The translations under genes and the position numbers were made by a program. DNA of 64,000 bases from Burkholderiales bacterium (GTDB taxonomy: Bacteria; Pseudomonadota; Gammaproteobacteria; Burkholderiales; Burkholderiaceae_C). The stretch lies in NCBI GenBank assembly GCA_028868995.1, contig JAGWTH010000001.1:62001-126000 (forward strand), in the 5' to 3' direction. The notes under the pieces were generated by a model, which was given only the letters and a program-made list of their open reading frames with translations, did no database searches and was not told the DNA's origin. Within the stretch, counting starts at the first letter, position 1. Every line of letters begins with the position of its first letter. Below are positions 9,092 through 17,424 of the stretch, piece by piece.

Positions 9092-9439
9092 TCAAGCGTC
9101 TTCCACCATCATCTCGATCACGCGCAGCTCGGTCCCGCCGGTGGGCTGCAGGCGGCTGCCGCTGCAGCCGGGGCAGGCGTCCAGCCGGCTGGCGATGTGC
9201 ACCGTGCCGTCGCACTGCAGGCACCAGGCCGTGGCCGGCGGCTCGTCGATGTCGATGCGGGCGTGCTCCAGCACCGTGCCGGGCACCATCGATTCCAGCG
9301 CGAAGCGCAGCGCCCGCACCTCCACGCCGGCCAGCGCGCCGGCTTCCAGGCGCAGGCGCGTGACGCGCACGAAGCGCTCGCGCCGCGCCGCGTCTTCCAC
9401 CAGCGACAGGATGCCGCCAGCCAAGCTCATCTCATGCAT
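9092..9439 (-). CDS. hypA: Nickel metallochaperone HypA
   Basis: 115 residues starting MHEMSLAG; His2 is the known nickel ligand. A zinc site is formed by CLQC and CPGC. HypA recruits Ni to the large-subunit precursor with HypB. The start was chosen at the MHE motif; it overlaps the hoxV end by 8 nt (ATGCATGA). Confidence 0.96.
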   Translation of the reverse strand: MHEMSLAGGILSLVEDAARRERFVRVTRLRLEAGALAGVEVRALRFALESMVPGTVLEHARIDIDEPPATAWCLQCDGTVHIASRLDACPGCSGSRLQPTGGTELRVIEMMVEDA

Positions 9440-10514
9440 GGGCCGCCTCCTCGCTGCGTGCCAGCACGGCCGGCACGCAGGGGTCGAAGGCGGCGGCCAG
9501 GAGGCGCGCGCCATGCGCATCCAGCGCCGGCAGCGCCTGCGCCAGCGCGCCTTCGGGATGGAAATTCCAGTCGGTGGGCGACAGCACGCGAAAGTGCGCC
9601 ACCCGCTCGCCGTCCAGCCGCACCCAGTGCACCAGCAGGCCGCGCGCCATCTCGGTCCAGGCCATGCCCTCGCCGGGGCCGGTCGTCAATGCGCCGCCGC
9701 ACAGCCAGTCGCTGCCCTCGTCCGCGGCCAGGCGGGCCAGGTCGACGAGGCGAAAGGCGAAGCGCATCCAGGCATTGTGGACCGGGCCGCGGGCCGCATC
9801 GCGGTGGCGTGTCCAGGCGCCGGTTTCCAGCCGACCGGCGGCCAGCGGCGCGATGGCCGCGTCGTCGTCCATCTCAAGCGCGGCCGCGAGGCGCTGCGCC
9901 AGCGCGGCCTGCGCCGGCGCGTCGTCGTGCAGCGCGAGCGGCTGCACGGGCAGCACGATGCGCCGGGCAGTGGATGCCGTGCTGCGCAGGAACGCGGCGG
10001 CGGGGCCCTCGTGCGTCTCGCACCAGTCGCGCAGCCAGGCTTCGCCGCCGCGCTCAGCCTGCGCCAGCCATCCGGCCACGGGCATGCCCAGCAGCTGCGT
10101 GGACAGCCAGGCCGGCAGCGCGCGCAGCGCCGCGGCCGCGTCGTCGCCGTGCGGCAGCGGGCTGCAGGCCAGCGCCTGCGCCGCGGCTTCGCGCAGCGCG
10201 GCGTCGGCCGTGCACCAGTCCAGCAGGATGCGCCGCACATGGTCGCGCGCGGTGTGCCAGCGCAGCGCGGTGCGCGCGGGCGCATCCGGCGCTGCCACCT
10301 GCCCGCGCGCCGCCGCAATGGCGCGCCGCGCGGTGCCGCGGTGCGCGTGGCCGCACAGGCTGAACACGGCCGCAGCCAGGTCCGGCCAAGCCTCGGCGGG
10401 CTGGCCCTGCAGCACGCGGCGCAGGCCGGCGGGGCGGCGGCGCAGCAGGTTGCGCGGCACCGGCGCGCCGGGCACGAGGCGCAGCTCGCCGGCCAGCTGG
10501 TCCCATTGCGTCAT
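9432..10514 (-). CDS. hoxV: Hydrogenase scaffold protein HoxV/HupK
   Basis: 360 residues. HoxV is a degenerate large-subunit relative that acts as an assembly scaffold for the membrane-bound hydrogenase. A C-terminal FDPCVPAVLAR echoes the DPCxxC site of the real large subunit but with only one cysteine left. GPVHNAWMRFAFRLVD and TEMARGLLVHWVRLDG match the family pattern. It is coupled to hoxT and hypA by overlaps. Confidence 0.88.
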   Translation of the reverse strand: MTQWDQLAGELRLVPGAPVPRNLLRRRPAGLRRVLQGQPAEAWPDLAAAVFSLCGHAHRGTARRAIAAARGQVAAPDAPARTALRWHTARDHVRRILLDWCTADAALREAAAQALACSPLPHGDDAAAALRALPAWLSTQLLGMPVAGWLAQAERGGEAWLRDWCETHEGPAAAFLRSTASTARRIVLPVQPLALHDDAPAQAALAQRLAAALEMDDDAAIAPLAAGRLETGAWTRHRDAARGPVHNAWMRFAFRLVDLARLAADEGSDWLCGGALTTGPGEGMAWTEMARGLLVHWVRLDGERVAHFRVLSPTDWNFHPEGALAQALPALDAHGARLLAAAFDPCVPAVLARSEEAAHA

Positions 10515-11011
10515 GGCGCCCTCCCCGCGCCCGCGCGGCCGAGGAAGAGCGCCCGGCGCGACGGCATCGCCGGCGCTTCGGCCGCCGTTCCGGACTTACG
10601 CAGCAGGTCCAGCACCGCCTGCGCGGTGGCGCGCGCGGCGTCCTGGTCGGCGAAATGGAACATCGGCGAGCAGAGCGAACAGGCCTCGAAGCGGCCGACG
10701 CCCGGCATCTCGGCGCCGATGAAGCCGAAGGCTTCGCCGCCCACGCGGCGTTCGCGCGCGGCGCCGACCGCCAGCGCGTCGCCGCCGTCGGGCAGGCACA
10801 CCAGATTCATGAACCAGGGCGTGATCAGCACGCCGCCGAGACCGTCCTCATCGCGCGCGAAGCCCACCGCCTCCACCCGCAGTTGCGGATGCATCACTGG
10901 CAGCCCCGCCATGCGCGTGGCCGCCACCTCTTCGAAGGCACGCACCAGCGCGGCCACACGCGGGGCCACGTGCGCGGCCTCCCTGCGGCCGGTGGCGAAG
11001 GCGGCCATCAT
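10511..11011 (-). CDS. hoxT: Hydrogenase assembly chaperone HoxT/HupJ (HybE family)
   Basis: 166 residues. The HybE-family core ITPWFMNLVCLP and the C-terminal FEACSLCSPMFHFADQ are visible. Members assist small- and large-subunit maturation in O2-exposed hydrogenase systems. The start at 11011 is the first of two tandem ATGs and overlaps the hoxR stop (ATGA); it overlaps hoxV by 4 nt. Confidence 0.88.
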   Translation of the reverse strand: MMAAFATGRREAAHVAPRVAALVRAFEEVAATRMAGLPVMHPQLRVEAVGFARDEDGLGGVLITPWFMNLVCLPDGGDALAVGAARERRVGGEAFGFIGAEMPGVGRFEACSLCSPMFHFADQDAARATAQAVLDLLRKSGTAAEAPAMPSRRALFLGRAGAGRAP

Positions 11012-11235
11012 GGCTCGATCACCATGAACTGCTCGGCGTCGCCGTCGCAGGTGGGGCAGCGCCAGTGCGCGGGCAGCTCGGCGAAGGCCACGCCGGGCGG
11101 CACCTGCCACACCGGGTCGCCTTCGGCCGGGTCGTACACCCACCAGCAGATCTTGCATTCCAGCCGCGCGTCGGCCGGCAGCCGGGCGCGGTCGCCCAGG
11201 TAGCTGCCTTCGAAGCGGCCCTCGGGCAGCGTCAC
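11008..11235 (-). CDS. hoxR: Rubredoxin HoxR
   Basis: 75 residues from a GTG start that overlaps the hoxQ stop (GTGA), with AGGAGG about 8 nt upstream. A single rubredoxin Fe site is formed by CKICWWVYDPAEGD and CPTCDGD. HoxR is known to support assembly of O2-tolerant hydrogenase under oxic conditions, probably in forming the unusual proximal cluster. Confidence 0.93.
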   Translation of the reverse strand: MTLPEGRFEGSYLGDRARLPADARLECKICWWVYDPAEGDPVWQVPPGVAFAELPAHWRCPTCDGDAEQFMVIEP

Positions 11236-12125
11236 GCCGCGGCCTCCTGCGGCGCCAGCGCGCCGTCCACCCACTGCAGCACCTCGGCCAGGCGCTCGTG
11301 CGAGTCCTCCAGGTCCTCGCGCGCGGCGCAGGCCACCTCGGGCATGTCGATCACCTCCACCGTGTTGAGGATCACCGTGTCCTGCGAGTTGTAGTACACG
11401 ACGCGCCAGCACTGCGGCATGCGCGTGTTGGTGATGCGGCAGTTGCCGTAGCCGCGCGACAGGATCAGCACGCGGCCGGTGCCCAGCTGGTGGTCCAGGA
11501 AGCTGATGTCCGGCACGCCCATGGGCAGCAGCGTGAGGTTGACCACGCGCGGCGCCTGGCCCGGCTTCCAGTCGTGCCAGTGGTCCTCGATTTCGTTGAG
11601 CAGCATGGGCGCGTTCATCACGCCCTCGGGCAGCGGCGCGGGCAGTGGCGGCAGCCGGCGCGCGGCCACGTCCTCCATGGCCGCTTCGCGCAGCGCGCTG
11701 GGCACGGGCCCCACTTCCAGGTAGTCCTCCACCAGCGCACCGCCTTGCAGCCGCATCACGCGCCAGACGCCGGCGAACACCGATTCCTGCACGCGCAGCT
11801 CGGCGCCGCCCTCGGCGGCCGGCGTGACCCGCGCGCCGACTTCGCCCTCGCCCATCACCTGGTTCACCAGCGCCAGGTCGGCCGCGCCGAAGCCCAGCAG
11901 CGAGACGCGGCGCGGCAGGCCGTCGGCGCGGGTGGCGCCCAGCGCGGCCAGCGTCTCGCGCAGCGCCCGGTGCGCGCCGGCGCGCTCGGCGATGGCTTCC
12001 GGCTCGGGCAGCACCGGCGGGCGGTAGGTGTCCATGCCCTTGGGCATGTCCATGTACTCCAGCGTCTCGTCCTCCACCTGGCTGCCGGGACCGAAGGCGA
12101 CGACGGGGATCGGAAAGTCCTTCAT
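11232..12125 (-). CDS. hoxQ: Hydrogenase maturation protein HoxQ (HyaF/HupH family)
   Basis: 297 residues. It begins MKDFPIPVV and has the family regions LEYMDMPKGMDTYRPP and GVPDISFLDHQLGTGRVLILSRGYGNCRI. HoxQ acts with HoxO as a chaperone for the Tat-exported small-subunit precursor. AAGGA lies about 10 nt upstream of the ATG. It ends overlapping hoxR. Confidence 0.93.
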   Translation of the reverse strand: MKDFPIPVVAFGPGSQVEDETLEYMDMPKGMDTYRPPVLPEPEAIAERAGAHRALRETLAALGATRADGLPRRVSLLGFGAADLALVNQVMGEGEVGARVTPAAEGGAELRVQESVFAGVWRVMRLQGGALVEDYLEVGPVPSALREAAMEDVAARRLPPLPAPLPEGVMNAPMLLNEIEDHWHDWKPGQAPRVVNLTLLPMGVPDISFLDHQLGTGRVLILSRGYGNCRITNTRMPQCWRVVYYNSQDTVILNTVEVIDMPEVACAAREDLEDSHERLAEVLQWVDGALAPQEAAA

Positions 12126-12153
12126 GGCGTGTGTTCCTTCTCTTCTCTTGCGT

Positions 12154-12642
12154 TCAGCTGCAGGACGGGCCGGCGGATGCGCTGACCACCGCGATGCCGA
12201 TGCCCGGCACGCGCGTGGCCGGCATGGCCAGCGCGCGCTCCACCTCGCGCACGAAGACGTCCCAGTCGTGCATGCCGGCCAGCGTGGTGACGTACTGGCC
12301 GTCCCGCAGGAACACCAGCGTGGGCCGGCGCGGCGCGGCCAGCTTCGCGGCCAGCGCGTCTTCGGCCTCGCGGCGCGCCACGCCCATGGCGAAGCGATTG
12401 CCCAGGTGGCGGCGCAGCTCGGGCAGCACCACCGCCACGTCCAGGCATTCGGGAAAGCGCACCGGATCGCCGCCGATCAGCAGCACCCGGTCGCCCGGCT
12501 GGCTCTTCCAGGCGTCGAAGCCGGCCGCATCGACCCAGTCGGCGCCATGGACCTCTGCCAGCTGGTGCAGCAGCGGCGGAACGTCGGCCGCCTGCGGCGG
12601 GCGGACGGTGGAGGCGAATTCGGCAAGGGTTGGGTGAGTCAT
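12154..12642 (-). CDS. hoxO: Hydrogenase small-subunit chaperone HoxO (HyaE/HupG family)
   Basis: 162 residues, thioredoxin-like fold inferred from the HyaE family. There is no CxxC redox pair, as expected for a chaperone rather than a reductase. PTLVFLRDGQYVTTLAGMHDW is the core. It binds the small-subunit Tat signal before export (family knowledge). It is separated from hoxL by a 150-nt gap that holds a long hairpin repeat. Confidence 0.9.
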   Translation of the reverse strand: MTHPTLAEFASTVRPPQAADVPPLLHQLAEVHGADWVDAAGFDAWKSQPGDRVLLIGGDPVRFPECLDVAVVLPELRRHLGNRFAMGVARREAEDALAAKLAAPRRPTLVFLRDGQYVTTLAGMHDWDVFVREVERALAMPATRVPGIGIAVVSASAGPSCS

Positions 12643-12675
12643 GTCGTCGATTGCTCAAGGGTGTGTGGAACAGCT

Positions 12676-12767
12676 TTCACCGCAGAGACGCAGAGATCGC
12701 AGAGGGCCGCAGAGAAATTGCTTTTTTCCTCTGCGGTCCTCTGCGATCTCTGCGCCTCTGCGGTGAA
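12676..12767. repeat. 92-bp near-perfect inverted repeat (hairpin) between hoxL and hoxO
   Basis: Two arms of about 40 bp (12676-12716 and 12727-12767) are reverse complements with about two mismatches, around a short T-rich loop. Each arm is itself built from CGCAGAG units repeated every 8-9 nt. The ends read TTCACCGCAGAG and CTCTGCGGTGAA. It resembles dispersed intergenic repeats seen in many betaproteobacteria (recalled). In the transcript it would form a very stable stem inside the operon. Confidence 0.9.
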
Positions 12768-12793
12768 TGCCCCCGTCTTCATCTGGCCAGCTT

Positions 12794-13111
12794 TCACGAA
12801 GGAATCTCGCCGCCGACGAGGGCGGCCAGCTGCCGCGCGTCCAGCGACGACGGCAGCGCAAAGGCGGGGTCTTCCACGGCGGGCACCTCGCCCGCCATGG
12901 CGCCGAGCACCAGGTCCAGCGTGGCGTCGACTTCCGCGGCGCGCGCGGCCGAGATGCGCTCGCGCGCGCTGTCCAGGAAGACCAGCAGCCAGTCGCCGGG
13001 CGCCACCTCGCCGATGAGGGCGGTGGACACCTCGCGCCGCTCGCCGCGCCCTTCGCACAGCGCGAAGCCGGGGCGCACGGAGGCGGCCTGCATGGGAATG
13101 CCGATGCACAT
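12794..13111 (-). CDS. hoxL: HypC-family chaperone HoxL
   Basis: 105 residues starting MCIGIPMQA with the Cys2 typical of HypC/HoxL. GDWLLVFLDSARERI is the core. HoxL is the hydrogenase-specific HypC paralogue that carries the Fe(CN)2CO unit to HoxG. It is longer than HypC by a C-terminal tail. It lies 14 nt after hoxM. Confidence 0.92.
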   Translation of the reverse strand: MCIGIPMQAASVRPGFALCEGRGERREVSTALIGEVAPGDWLLVFLDSARERISAARAAEVDATLDLVLGAMAGEVPAVEDPAFALPSSLDARQLAALVGGEIPS

Positions 13112-13125
13112 GGCGCGCCGTCCCT

Positions 13126-13785
13126 TCAGTCCGCCGCGCGCGCCAGGAAGCGCGCGTCGCCCACGCGGCAGGCCGCTTCTTCCGACGGCCGCAGCGCCTC
13201 GTAGGCTTCCAGCGCCAGCAGCGAGGACGCGCCGGACAGTTCCTGTTCGGCCGGGCGCGCCACCGGCTCGGCGCCCCAGCGGCGCAGCAGGTCCACGCCC
13301 AGCGCGAGCGCGTCTTCCAGCGCGGTCTTCACCACCGGGCGCAGGCTTCCGCCATAGTCCTCCAGCTCCTGCGGCTGGCAGCCGATCAGCGTCACCCGCT
13401 CGGGGTACTGGCCCATCAGCTGCGCCAGCAGCAGCACCTCCTGGAAGCCGGTCTGGTGCAGGCTCATCTTCTTGGCGCCCAGGAAACGCGGCACCTCGTC
13501 GTCTTCCACCGTCTTGAGCGTGCCAGGCGCGAGGCCGTAGTCGATGGCGTCGAAGATCAGCAGCCTGGTGGCCGCCTGCACGTGGTGGATCAGGTACAGG
13601 CCCTGCGTGCCGCCGTCCACCAGCTGCACGTGCGCGCCGAAGGCATAGCGGCGCTGCAGCGCCTCCACGCAGCGCACGCCGAAGCCTTCGTCGGCCCACA
13701 GCACGTTGCCGATGCCCAGCACGACGATGGTCTCGCCGCTGTCACGGTGGGGGTGGCAGGCGGCTTCGGGCGTGGAGGGGTGCAT
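13126..13785 (-). CDS. hoxM: Hydrogenase maturation endopeptidase HoxM
   Basis: About 219 residues. VVLGIGNVLWADEGFGVRCVEAL carries the Ni-sensing Glu/Asp region of the HyaD/HupD peptidase family, and DAIDYG and MSLHQTGFQEVL are further family sites. It removes the C-terminal peptide of HoxG after Ni insertion. The start at 13785 is preferred because GGAG lies 6 nt upstream; an in-frame ATG at 13797 lacks a clear ribosome site. Confidence 0.93.
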   Translation of the reverse strand: MHPSTPEAACHPHRDSGETIVVLGIGNVLWADEGFGVRCVEALQRRYAFGAHVQLVDGGTQGLYLIHHVQAATRLLIFDAIDYGLAPGTLKTVEDDEVPRFLGAKKMSLHQTGFQEVLLLAQLMGQYPERVTLIGCQPQELEDYGGSLRPVVKTALEDALALGVDLLRRWGAEPVARPAEQELSGASSLLALEAYEALRPSEEAACRVGDARFLARAAD

Positions 13786-13805
13786 GGTGTGCTCCATCGG
13801 TCGGT

Positions 13806-14159
13806 TCAGCGGGGGGAGGAAACGAGAAGAAGGCGCGGGGCGCGCGGCACCGCGCGGGCGCGGCGCAGCTGGTCCCAGGCGCGGAAGCTGTCCCAGTTGG
13901 CCTGCAGGGCCAGCCAGAACGCGGTGTCGATGCCGAACATCAGGGCGCAGCGCACCGCCGTGTCGGCGCTGATGCCGCGCTGGCCCTGCACGATCTCGTG
14001 CACGCGCCGGCGCGACATGCCCAGCAGCCGGGCCGCCTCCACCTGGGTCAGGCGCAGCGGCCGCAGGCAGTTGCGCTCCAGGAAGCGCCCGGGGTGCGGC
14101 GGCACGCGCACCGGCACGCCCGGCGGGCGGGTCCAGCTGGCGCGTGCCGTCGCGTCCAT
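13806..14159 (-). CDS. HigA-like XRE-family DNA-binding protein without a toxin partner
   Basis: 117 residues. PPHPGRFLERNCLRPLRLTQ and AARLLGMSRRRVHEIVQGQRG form a HigA/VapI-type helix-turn-helix, followed by ISADTAVRCALMFGIDTAFWLALQANWD, typical of HigA antitoxins. No HigB toxin is encoded next to it: hoxZ ends 8 nt upstream and hoxM follows. TGAGG lies 8 nt before the ATG. A regulatory role in the operon is inference. Confidence 0.87.
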   Translation of the reverse strand: MDATARASWTRPPGVPVRVPPHPGRFLERNCLRPLRLTQVEAARLLGMSRRRVHEIVQGQRGISADTAVRCALMFGIDTAFWLALQANWDSFRAWDQLRRARAVPRAPRLLLVSSPR

Positions 14160-14167
14160 GCCGGGCC

Positions 14168-14899
14168 TCACTCCTTGAAGGTGCGGTGGCCCGACAGCAT
14201 GGTGCTGACGATGCTCTGGCGGCCCATGATGTCCTCGCGGATGGCCGCGTAGACGTGCAGGATGATGAAGCACACCATCACCCACAGCCCCAGGTGGTGC
14301 CAGGTGTGCACGTCCTGCGACTGGCCCATCAGCGGAATGACCCAGCCGAACAGCCGGTTCGCCCACGAGCCCGACCCCAGCCCTTCCCCGTACAGCGCGA
14401 AGCCGGTCGCGATCATGAAGATCGTGCACAGGAAGAAGATGAAGAACATGGCGAAGCGCGCCATCGGGTTGTGGCCCACGTAGCGGTTCGGCCGCTTGCT
14501 GAGGAAGGCGTACCACTTGGCCGTGGCCAGCATCTCGCGCCAGTAGGCGCGCTGCAGCACCGGCACGTAGAACAGCTCGCGCGCATGGTGGTTGCCCACC
14601 AAAGCCCAGTAGATGCGGCCCAGCAGCCCGATGGCCAGCACGTAGCCGGCGGCGAAATGGGCGAAGCGGATGTAGCCCATCAGGAAGTGGCTGCTGGCCT
14701 CGCCCGGCATGGTGGGCAGCGGCGAGCCGATGAAGTAGCCGGTGACGCCCAGCACCACGATGGCCAGGGCGTTGACCCAGTGCCACAGGCGCACCGGCGC
14801 TTCGTAGACGTAGACCGACTTGATGGTGGCGGCGCGGGCGACGGCGGATTCGTCGGTGCCCGTGCCCTGCACGGCGGTGGAGGCGGTGGCGGAGGACAT
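14168..14899 (-). CDS. hoxZ: Hydrogenase b-type cytochrome HoxZ
   Basis: 243 residues, four membrane segments. HoxZ anchors the hydrogenase on the outer face of the membrane and passes electrons to quinone. Heme-ligand histidines are seen in VRLWHWVNA, YIRFAHFAAGY and VHTWHHLGLWV...HVYAA. The start at 14899 is chosen for AAGGAGA 5 nt upstream; an in-frame ATG at 14917 overlaps the hupE stop. Confidence 0.95.
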   Translation of the reverse strand: MSSATASTAVQGTGTDESAVARAATIKSVYVYEAPVRLWHWVNALAIVVLGVTGYFIGSPLPTMPGEASSHFLMGYIRFAHFAAGYVLAIGLLGRIYWALVGNHHARELFYVPVLQRAYWREMLATAKWYAFLSKRPNRYVGHNPMARFAMFFIFFLCTIFMIATGFALYGEGLGSGSWANRLFGWVIPLMGQSQDVHTWHHLGLWVMVCFIILHVYAAIREDIMGRQSIVSTMLSGHRTFKE

Positions 14900-14916
14900 G
14901 GGGTCTCCTTCGCGCA

Positions 14917-15513
14917 TCAGACGCGCGCGGCCAGCAGCGCCGTGCCGGTGAGCGCCACCACCGCGGCCAGCGCGCGCCACACGCCCGCCGGCAGCGTGCG
15001 CATGCGCGCGCCGGCCGCGAGGCCCAGGCCGTGCAGCGCGGCGGTGCTGAGCGCGAAGCCGGCCGCGTAGGCGGAGAACAGCGCCGCGGGCGGTGCCTCG
15101 CCGCCGTGGGCGAAGCCGTGCGCGATGCCCGCCGCGGCGACGATGGCGCCGCCGGCCAGGCCGCCGCTGCGCGCCGGCGCGGCCAGCAGCAGGGCCAGCA
15201 GCACCACGCTGGCGGCCACCGCCGGCTCGACCAGCGCCGAAGTGAACGCCGAGGCCCAGCCAGCCGCGCCGAGCACGGCGCCGGCCAGCATGGCGCCGAC
15301 GAAGGCGGCGGGACCCTGCCAGCGGCGCGCGGCCGGCAGCGCGGCGGCCGACCAGAGGCCGACGGCCACCATAGCCAGCAGGTGGTCCAGCCCGCCGAAG
15401 GGATGGACGATGCCGGCGGCGAAGCCGCTGGCGTGGCCGGGGTGGGCGCTGGCGGCGCCGGCGAAGGCGGCGAGCGCCGCGAAGGCCAGGAGGCGGCGGA
15501 AAGTGCGTGTCAT
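14917..15513 (-). CDS. hupE: HupE/UreJ-family nickel permease
   Basis: 198 residues with a signal peptide (AFAGAASAHPGH) and about six membrane helices. HPFGGLDHLLAMVAVGL carries the HPxxGxDHLLAM Ni-binding motif of HupE. HupE lets Ni2+ into the cell for hydrogenase or urease. It sits between hoxG and hoxZ, whereas in R. eutropha hoxZ follows hoxG directly. Confidence 0.93.
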   Translation of the reverse strand: MTRTFRRLLAFAALAAFAGAASAHPGHASGFAAGIVHPFGGLDHLLAMVAVGLWSAAALPAARRWQGPAAFVGAMLAGAVLGAAGWASAFTSALVEPAVAASVVLLALLLAAPARSGGLAGGAIVAAAGIAHGFAHGGEAPPAALFSAYAAGFALSTAALHGLGLAAGARMRTLPAGVWRALAAVVALTGTALLAARV

Positions 15514-15532
15514 GTGTCTTGTCTCCTGTGGG

Positions 15533-17389
15533 TTAGCGGACCTTCACCGTCGCCAGTTCCGCGCCGTCCTCGCTCATCACGTGGGTGGAGCAGGCCAGGC
15601 AGGGGTCGAAGGAATGCAGCGTGCGCAGGATCTCCACCGGCTGCTCGGGATTGACCATGGGCGTGTTCATCAGGCTGGCCTCGAAGGCGCCGATCTGGCC
15701 CTTGGGGTCGCGCGGGCTGCCGTTCCAGGTGGTGGGCACCACGCACTGGTAGTTCTCGATGCGGCCATCCTTGATGCGGATCCAGTGGCCCAGCTGGCCG
15801 CGCGGCGCGGCCACCGTGCCCACGCCCTTGGCCTCCTTGGGCCAGGTGCTGGGGTCCCACTTCTCCACGTTGGCGGTGGCGCGGTCGCCGGCGCGCACGT
15901 TGGCCACCAGCTCGTTGTAGTCGTCCAGCATCATCTCGCCGCAGTACTGGCCTTCCAGCGCGCGCGCCAGGGTGCGGCCGATGGTGGTGGGCAGCAGCTG
16001 CTTGAGCGTGTAGGACGTTTCGGGAATGCCCAGCGCCTTGGGGATGTCCACGTTGATCGCCTGGGCCGCGAACTCCAGCTGCTCCCTGGGCCGCTGGCTG
16101 TACTTGTTGCCCTTCCTGGCGTGGGCGTAGGCCAGGATGTAGCGCGCGAGCGGCCCCACCTCCATGGCGTTGCCGCGCCAGCGCGGCGCTTTGATCCACG
16201 AATACTTGGCCGACTCGTCGATCTGCTCGATGTGGGTCCGGCTGCCCTTGGTCTTCGGGCCCAGCGCGTAGTTCGGCTCGGTCACGCCGTCCCAGGGATG
16301 CAGGCCCTGCTTCTCGTCGGCGTACTTGTACCAGCTGTGCGTCACGAACTCCTGCACCTGCGCCGGGTCGCGCGGATCCACCGCGTGGATCACGTCCCAG
16401 TTGCCGCCCAGGATGGCGCCGCCGGGCAGCTGGTCGGTGCTCTTGTCGTAGTTGACCTTGGGGTACTCGCCGTAGTCCATCACGTTGGTGGCCGAGAGGC
16501 CCCCGCCGTACAGCCAGCCGGCCTGCTTGTAGAGCGTGCCGATGGCCAGCACGTCCGGGATGTAGACGTTCTTGTTGAACTCGATGATCTCGTCGATGCG
16601 CGCCTTCACGAAGTTCAGGCGCTCCATGTTGATCGGCGCGCCGGCGGCGCCGTCGCCGTCCAGGTTGATCGCGCAGGGCACGCCGCCCACCAGGTAGTTG
16701 GGGTGCGGGTTCTTGCCGCCGAAGATGGTGTGGATCTTCACCCACTCCTTCTGCAGGTCCAGCGCCTCCAGGTAGTGGGTCACCGCCATCAGGTTGGCCT
16801 CGGGCGGCAGCACGTAGGCCTTGCTGCCCCAGTAGCCGTTCATGAAGGGGCCGAGCTGGCCGCTTTCGACGAACTTCTTCAGCCGGTTCTGCACGTCGCG
16901 GAAATAGCCGGGCGAGGACAGCGGGTGCGAGGGCGACACCGTCTGCTGCAGCTCGCTGGTCTTCTTCGGGTCGGCCTTCAGCGCCGACACCACGTCCACC
17001 CAGTCCAGCGCGTGCAGGTGGTAGAAGTGCACCGCGTGGTCATGCACCTGCAGCGTCTTGGCCATCATCTCGCGGATGAGGTGGGCGTTCTTCGGGATCC
17101 TGATGCCCAGCGCGTCCTCCACCGCGCGCACCGAGGTCAGCGCGTGGCAGCCGGTGCACACGCCGCAGATGCGCTCGACGAAGGCCCAGGCGTCGCGCGG
17201 GTCGCGGCCCTTGAGGATCACCTCCAGGCCGCGCCACATGGTCCCGGTGGAGACGGCGTTGCGGATCACGTTCTTGCTGTCGAGGTTGACCTCGCAGCGC
17301 ATGTGGCCCTCGATGCGGGTCACGGGGTCGACGACCACGCGGCGGCCGCTGTCGTCGAGGTTGAAGCCTTGGGTGGCGTAGGCGGTCAT
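15533..17389 (-). CDS. hoxG: Membrane-bound [NiFe]-hydrogenase large subunit HoxG (group 1)
   Basis: 618 residues. Both Ni-Fe ligand motifs are present: N-terminal [12 protein letters not shown] and C-terminal [11 protein letters not shown], followed by the peptide [12 protein letters not shown] that HoxM would cleave after His. The start [13 protein letters not shown] lies 35 nt after hoxK. It catalyses H2 splitting at the periplasmic face. Confidence 0.97.
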   Translation of the reverse strand: MTAYATQGFNLDDSGRRVVVDPVTRIEGHMRCEVNLDSKNVIRNAVSTGTMWRGLEVILKGRDPRDAWAFVERICGVCTGCHALTSVRAVEDALGIRIPKNAHLIREMMAKTLQVHDHAVHFYHLHALDWVDVVSALKADPKKTSELQQTVSPSHPLSSPGYFRDVQNRLKKFVESGQLGPFMNGYWGSKAYVLPPEANLMAVTHYLEALDLQKEWVKIHTIFGGKNPHPNYLVGGVPCAINLDGDGAAGAPINMERLNFVKARIDEIIEFNKNVYIPDVLAIGTLYKQAGWLYGGGLSATNVMDYGEYPKVNYDKSTDQLPGGAILGGNWDVIHAVDPRDPAQVQEFVTHSWYKYADEKQGLHPWDGVTEPNYALGPKTKGSRTHIEQIDESAKYSWIKAPRWRGNAMEVGPLARYILAYAHARKGNKYSQRPREQLEFAAQAINVDIPKALGIPETSYTLKQLLPTTIGRTLARALEGQYCGEMMLDDYNELVANVRAGDRATANVEKWDPSTWPKEAKGVGTVAAPRGQLGHWIRIKDGRIENYQCVVPTTWNGSPRDPKGQIGAFEASLMNTPMVNPEQPVEILRTLHSFDPCLACSTHVMSEDGAELATVKVR

Positions 17390-17424
17390 GTTCTGTGCGT
17401 CCTCTTGTTCGGTGCTGCCTGCCT

